Under the pieces are notes generated by a model. The model had not been told where the DNA came from and ran no database searches. It saw only the letters and a program-made list of their open reading frames with translations. Source: Bimastos eiseni (taxonomy: Eukaryota; Annelida; Clitellata; Crassiclitellata; Lumbricidae). Taken from it: a stretch of DNA of 64,000 bases. Shown here piece by piece: positions 59,021 to 64,000 of this stretch; the stretch's first letter is position 1; the number at the start of each line of letters is the position of its first letter. The translations under genes and the position numbers were made by a program. The stretch spans positions 8,752,852 through 8,816,851 of the forward strand of contig OY365822.1 in the NCBI GenBank assembly GCA_959347315.1, in the 5' to 3' direction.

Positions 59021-59052
59021 GAACAAACACATACCTTCTTTGATGATATTCA

Positions 59053-59133
59053 ATTAATAATAATAAAAAAAGTAATAATAACGCTGATTTATATGGCGCC
59101 GTAAATGTGGCCCAAACCACTACAAGGGCGCAT
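59053..59133 (-). repeat. LINE 3' tail with AAT repeat
   Basis: An AATAATAATAA run precedes CGCTGATTTATATGGCGCCG and ends at AAGGGCGC, the reverse of the tail layout seen elsewhere, with an ATT-type tail unit. Confidence 0.6.
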
Positions 59134-59499
59134 ATAATTATTCAACCCCATGCTTAGCACTGTTGCTGCACAGAGATTGTCAGATCATTCAGCAGGGTCA
59201 TGAAGGGAAAATTCCTATGGCATGACTTGGTAGGGAAATAATTAATATATGCCATGGCTAATGCAAGCTCACTGTCACATCATGGTCACCACAACACATT
59301 TCCTCCTTTGAATCCAGACGAACATTCTATATGAAAAAGTGGCAGTTATCAATTAAACAAAGCGGTACGTAGTGACGCAGGGCTGGTGATGAAAGAAATC
59401 ACAGTAAAATCCTAAAATGGAACAGCATAGGACTTGATCTGATGGAGATATTTGGGCAATCCATCTAGAGCATTCCCAGTGAAAATGATCGCAGTACTG
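59134..59499. other. No gene recognised
   Basis: Unassigned mixed sequence. Confidence 0.45.
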
Positions 59500-59660
59500 A
59501 CTGAACAAACGGCAGACAAAGACTACATTGACTAGATAACATAAACAAGGATATCACGTCGCTTGGACTTATACCACCGAGGAAAGCAAATGACTGAGGA
59601 CAGTGGAGACACTTTATTCGTACCTATTGCCACAAAATGGCTGGTGTGAGGAAATTGATC
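59500..59660 (+). pseudogene. Non-LTR retrotransposon C-terminal relic
   Basis: The plus strand encodes, with frame breaks, a string like DITSLGLIPPRKAN, then MTEDSGDTLFVPIATKWLV. In the neighbouring frame it reads GHFIRTYCHKMAGV. The order ITSLGL..E.A..MTEDRG.WR.F...CHKMAG is the usual C-terminal end of endonuclease-reverse transcriptase elements, and matches the end of the relic at 47220-48300 in type. Confidence 0.6.
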
Positions 59661-60236
59661 AGGACTGCCTGTGAACAGAGCTCAGCTTCAACAACTTAGC
59701 ACTTCATTTATTTATACCGTGGACATAATAAAATTACCCCACATTTTTGCAGGGTTTTTCGAGGACCTGCCCTTCACAATCAAGCATCAGCTGCACACTT
59801 CTACAGGGTCCTTCCAGGAACCTTGGGAGTGGTCCCTTAAACTGTTCTTAACACATCGTAGAAAGCCCCCCCATCAAAAGTAGTTAAGACCGAATTAATC
59901 TGGCGCCACCTGTCGTCCATCTTCGTGAAACCTGGTACCCTGCAGAAGCGGTTGCGCTTTGGTCTTGCTGTTGCTGCATCTAGAAAACAAGTTAAGAGCC
60001 GTGAGACATGAACTGGTTTGAGATGGTAGAGTTTTAAAAAGACATGTCTGCCATGTGTGTGTGTGTTTTGGGTAAAGGATATCAGTTACGACAAAATAGT
60101 GTACGATCAAAGAAAAGTAAGGACTTATAAAGTTTTGACATTGATTGCAAGTCTCTCCCATGTTCAAAAAGAAAGCGTTCTGGAATTACTCAGAGTGCTT
60201 CTCTACCTTTTAAGCCCAAGAAACAACTTTTCTAGG
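59661..60236. other. No gene recognised
   Basis: Mixed sequence with a short TG run at 60054-60066. Confidence 0.45.
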
Positions 60237-60592
60237 TATGAACCGATACTCAGCTCGAGTTTCGTGGTACTCGGCATAAACTCGGACAAACAATGAGTCC
60301 GAGTATTAATGTTTCTGATTTTCTCTTTTGAAACGAGAATCTGATTTTATTTATTTATAAAACGACAGTCAATCTAACTGCAAACGCAAATACTGCTACT
60401 AGTAGTGCTTACTAGTTACAACTTCCTAGTGTAAACCAAAGCAAAACTAAAAAAAATCACAAACATTTTGCAAAACTGCTACACTAAAAATCAAGAAAAT
60501 GAGACATATTTTAAATAGTCAAAACTCGGACCCAGCAAGATTGAACTCGTAATACTTGGTACTCTGCAAGAAATTCAAACTCGGTTCATCCT
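60237..60592. mobile_element. Possible small TIR element
   Basis: GGTATGAACCGATACTCAGC at the left end resembles the complement of the right end, GGATGAACCGAGTTTG. Both sides contain ACTCGG and GGTACTC words in mirrored order. The arms are short and imperfect. Confidence 0.3.
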
Positions 60593-63500
60593 TACACTTT
60601 CCAACTTGACATTTGAATGCGTGCACAAGAGCACCTGCAACAGTGCACTCTAATGAGTGCAATAGCCTTTAAAATTAATTCATGGATTGCCTCAGAAGTG
60701 GCAAGAAAAAGATATACAAATCTACAGATAACAAAATAGGTTTTCATAACTTCATGATAACTAACACTCTCCTTTACATGTCTTGAATTGAAGCCAGATG
60801 AAATACTGGTAGGTACATTTAAGATAACAACTGAAGAAACAATCCCCCAACTAGCCAAGCGATTATATTGACTGAAGTGTTGAAATGCATTTACATATCA
60901 TTTGTATAAGGTGTCCAAAATTTTAGATGTAACAGCTGACAATTTTTAAAGTTGCTGGACTTTAGTTGAGTCTGTGCAATCCATATGATCCTCCTAGAAA
61001 CTTTTAAAAATGCAGCTATTAATACTTTCATGACAAGAGTGTTCTAATAAGTGACTGGGAAACCAATGATGTTAGTCGCTAAAGTGCTAAGCTCGAGCAT
61101 AATAAATTTAACCTAATATCATGTTAGGGTAAAACAAGACAAAGGCACAGACACAGTGACAGACAATAACAGCAACAGATACAACACTGACAGACAGTGA
61201 AAGCCATACAGAGACAGCTTCGACAAGAAGAATCAAGGTTTGATTAACAGATGGCAGGGCAAACAAGGTAAGAGAACTTGTAACTTGCACAAATCTCACA
61301 TCAGCAGCATACCACATTTCTGGATAATTTCACAGGGGAGCTACATAACTCTATAACCATTGTTTACATTACATTCGATTGTTTCTACGGATCACCCACC
61401 AAATGTAGTTAACTGGAGAACTCATCTGGAAAACATGCCTGTGAAAAAAGTGCTATAGTAGATTTTTGTTAGAGAAGAGTTGTTTTAAATACACCCGAAA
61501 CAACGGTAGTGTGTTCATTATTCTGAATTTAAGACTGAAATCGCTTCTTGCTCTAGGACAACTGGATATTCTTAATTGACAATATGATTTTGATATACAG
61601 CAGTTAGTTTGTTGTAGAAGTTTGGGCAGATTTTAATTAGTATTCAAGGAATTTTGTCGAGAACCATATTACTTCAAGCGTAAGTCAGAAACGGTTAAGC
61701 CACATCAAAATCACCAGGGAAAACTGTCTCATAAAATTTGTACATCAAATTATGAAGAAGAAACCATCACTTGAAATGTTTGGTTTTTCACAAGATATAG
61801 CTCTTGGGATGTGTTTTAATTGTTAAAAGAATTGTGAGAGCAGATGCATAAGTCAAATGTAAAATAAAACAATGATGACAATGGACATCCTCAAAACAGT
61901 CATGACGAAATTTTTCTTTCTTCACTTTCCAATATACTTAGTCACAAGGCTTCAATTGACCGTGCCAATCAACTATGCATCAGTCACACGAAGTCCCTAT
62001 TATAATATTAATTGGTTCAGCTGAGGACTTTAATAGGAAAACATTTATCCAATTGGTTATTGCATCTGTCTGATTCGAACATGCATCACCCATCTTGGTG
62101 AAAGATTTCTTGCGCCAGCCAACCGTTCCATTTAGATAGCATGGTCAAAAAGGTTGAAGATGATACACAAAAAGTGAATTGATTCAATACCATACCAGAT
62201 AAACAAGGTCAGCACTTGTGCATTAACCTCTATTGTTAGCATCAGATCACAGCTCTTTTGTAAGGTATATAAGTGTCCTCATACATACATACATACATAC
62301 ATACATACACATATATACAACAGATGGTCCATATTTAATCTCTTGGCTTAGGAACAAATATTGCAGCAGCAACCCAAGCCTCATACAATTTATCATTATT
62401 GGTAGCATAGCTGGACATTAAACTGGGCTCCAAATGCCAGCCAGAGCACTAGAAGGGCAGCTGAGAGAGCCCAAGTAGCACTCATTGTTCAAAGCTGAAC
62501 AGAATCCTGCCATGTCCCATTACCATATAAAAAGCCACAGCCCTCTGGTAAACCTCATCTGCAGCAATATCAGACTAAAATTGAATTTGGCACCAGTGGT
62601 GACTTATTGCCAATCGACAAAGTACAAGCCAACAAAATAATAACAATAATAACCTTTATTTATTTGAGTCAAAAGAAAGTGTCTATAATTTTAAAAAAGT
62701 GGCCTACTGAAGTTACTTAACAGCAGACTAATCCATTAAAACTATGCCATCGCCTGTTGCAACAGACTTTACACTAGCCCAAACAATCATCAACTCTAAG
62801 TCGGTGACAGGCATTCCCTCTACAATAATTTAGTGTCTTTCTGCAACAATAGGATTCATCATTGCAGCATCAAAAAATATCACCATCAACAAACGTTTTG
62901 TAGTCTTCCCCAGTAACCGTGACCCTAAAATTTCCAGGTGCATTCTTGGCACTTTACTGTAACACCTCACAGTGTTAGTTAATTAGCTTCAACGTGCACC
63001 CCTGAGCTTCTGTTTGTCATTATTCAAATAGCACCCCATGCCTAATTATATGTGTACCTTCAGACGGCAAGGATGAATGAAGCAAGAAATGGCCAAATCC
63101 ATTTCTATATTCACATTTACATCAACTGATTGGCATTCCAAAATGAAGCAACTGCATTACATCACAAGTCGGACAATGGAAACTACGGATGAAGGGCATT
63201 GGCATGAAAAGATCTAAACTTATGTAGAGTGTACGAATCAGAATTTAATCATACGTGTCTGCGATACACAAATCACGCCTTGAAGGTCGAACGAGAAGGA
63301 CGTGACCTCTGGCGGGTGGGTGGCTGGCCAACGACAGCGATGTCCCCATCACGATCGGCCTTCCAGCCAGCGTCAAATGTCGAAAAACAAGAGAGAAAAT
63401 CGATGAGATACACTTCAGAAACGACCACATTTATTTAATCGCATTCTGACAAATATTCCGCATCAAACATAACAAGTTCCATTGTGACATAATCTTAGTC

Positions 63501-63763
63501 AAAACTGTCAGTTCATCAGTTATAAATCGTAAAAGAGCTGCTCTTAAATTCAAAATGTTCAACAAAATTGTTCACTTGTTAGCACATTTGCTCAAAACTA
63601 AAATGCTAATAAACAAACAATAGCTATATCAGAAATTTGGGTCATTATGATGCCTCAACTGGCCTTTTCCTTCAACTTCAATATGGAGATTTTGGAACAG
63701 CACTTATGTAAGAACCTTCAGTTAACTTGTTTGCATTATAGGAGTATTTGGGAACTGCAAAGG
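60593..63763. other. No gene recognised
   Basis: AT-rich, low-repeat sequence. CATA units occupy 62281-62309. A short AATAATAACAATAATAA run lies near 62636. No coding frame shows family features. Confidence 0.5.
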
Positions 63764-63835
63764 CTACAGCAATCTTTTTTATTCTGTGAAGGCTATATCA
63801 ATCTTTTTTATTCTGTGAAGCCTACTGGAATATTT
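63764..63835 (+). repeat. Tandem repeat of about 30 bp, 2 to 3 copies
   Basis: CAATCTTTTTTATTCTGTGA plus AGGCTA occurs twice, and a diverged third copy (AATATTTTTATTTGTGAGGG) follows. Confidence 0.85.
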
Positions 63836-64000
63836 TTATTTGTGAGGGAAGGCTAGAGTGAATAAAGCACGGCTATCCCCATGGCCCAGAGAGATAGAGA
63901 AGTTTGAAAATGTAGCAGACTATATCGTATATTCATACCGCCGAGTAAACTGTTGCCACTCTGACAAAATCAGACATCGATTAATTCCAAAGCTACCACA

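Overview
The window is nuclear DNA from an animal, most likely a marine invertebrate. The evidence is one protein-coding gene split by a long spliced intron, a dense load of tetranucleotide microsatellites, tRNA-derived SINEs, decayed non-LTR retrotransposons, TIR transposons, and degenerate CCCTAA blocks of the TTAGGG type inside transposons. The sequence does not identify the species. The gene's protein lacks the homeodomain of vertebrate TSHZ proteins, which argues against a vertebrate.

The one gene I can support is a teashirt (tsh/TSHZ/tiptop family) zinc-finger transcription factor on the minus strand. A tiny first coding exon (51728 down to 51689) encodes MPRRKQTQPMQRK and ends at a GTAAGT donor. 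A 32-kb intron follows. One large exon (19642 down to 15837) carries the rest of a 1281-residue protein: a PLDLS CtBP-binding motif, three widely spaced C2H2 fingers, a C-terminal finger and a distinctive C-terminal tail. The first exon carries the RRKQxxP NuRD-recruitment motif known from SALL, FOG and BCL11 proteins. A 60-codon upstream reading frame overlaps the main start codon in another frame.

Layout. Positions 1-12,800, downstream of the gene, are dominated by simple-sequence DNA: polypyrimidine tracts, CATC/GATG, TCTG/CAGA, GACT, ACTC, TA, CA and GA. They include a GATG array framed by 60-bp inverted repeats and a pure ACTC array of about 500 bp. Positions 12,800-15,836 are AT-rich and probably hold the 3' UTR. 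Positions 15,837-19,642 are the main exon. Positions 19,643-51,688 are the intron. It contains SINEs, LINE relics, a Tc1/mariner-like relic, two copies of a TIR element with a telomere-like core, a foldback element built on a 16-bp unit, CpG-rich islands and a 200-N assembly gap. Positions 51,689-52,015 hold exon 1, the 5' leader and a CpG-rich candidate promoter. Positions 52,016-64,000 are upstream intergenic DNA with more repeats and no gene I recognise.

The most interesting items are the split NuRD-motif exon with its overlapping upstream frame, the telomere-core TIR element, the 16-bp-unit foldback family, and a strongly over-represented TAGGCCTA octamer. All family assignments come from reading the sequence, not from database searches.
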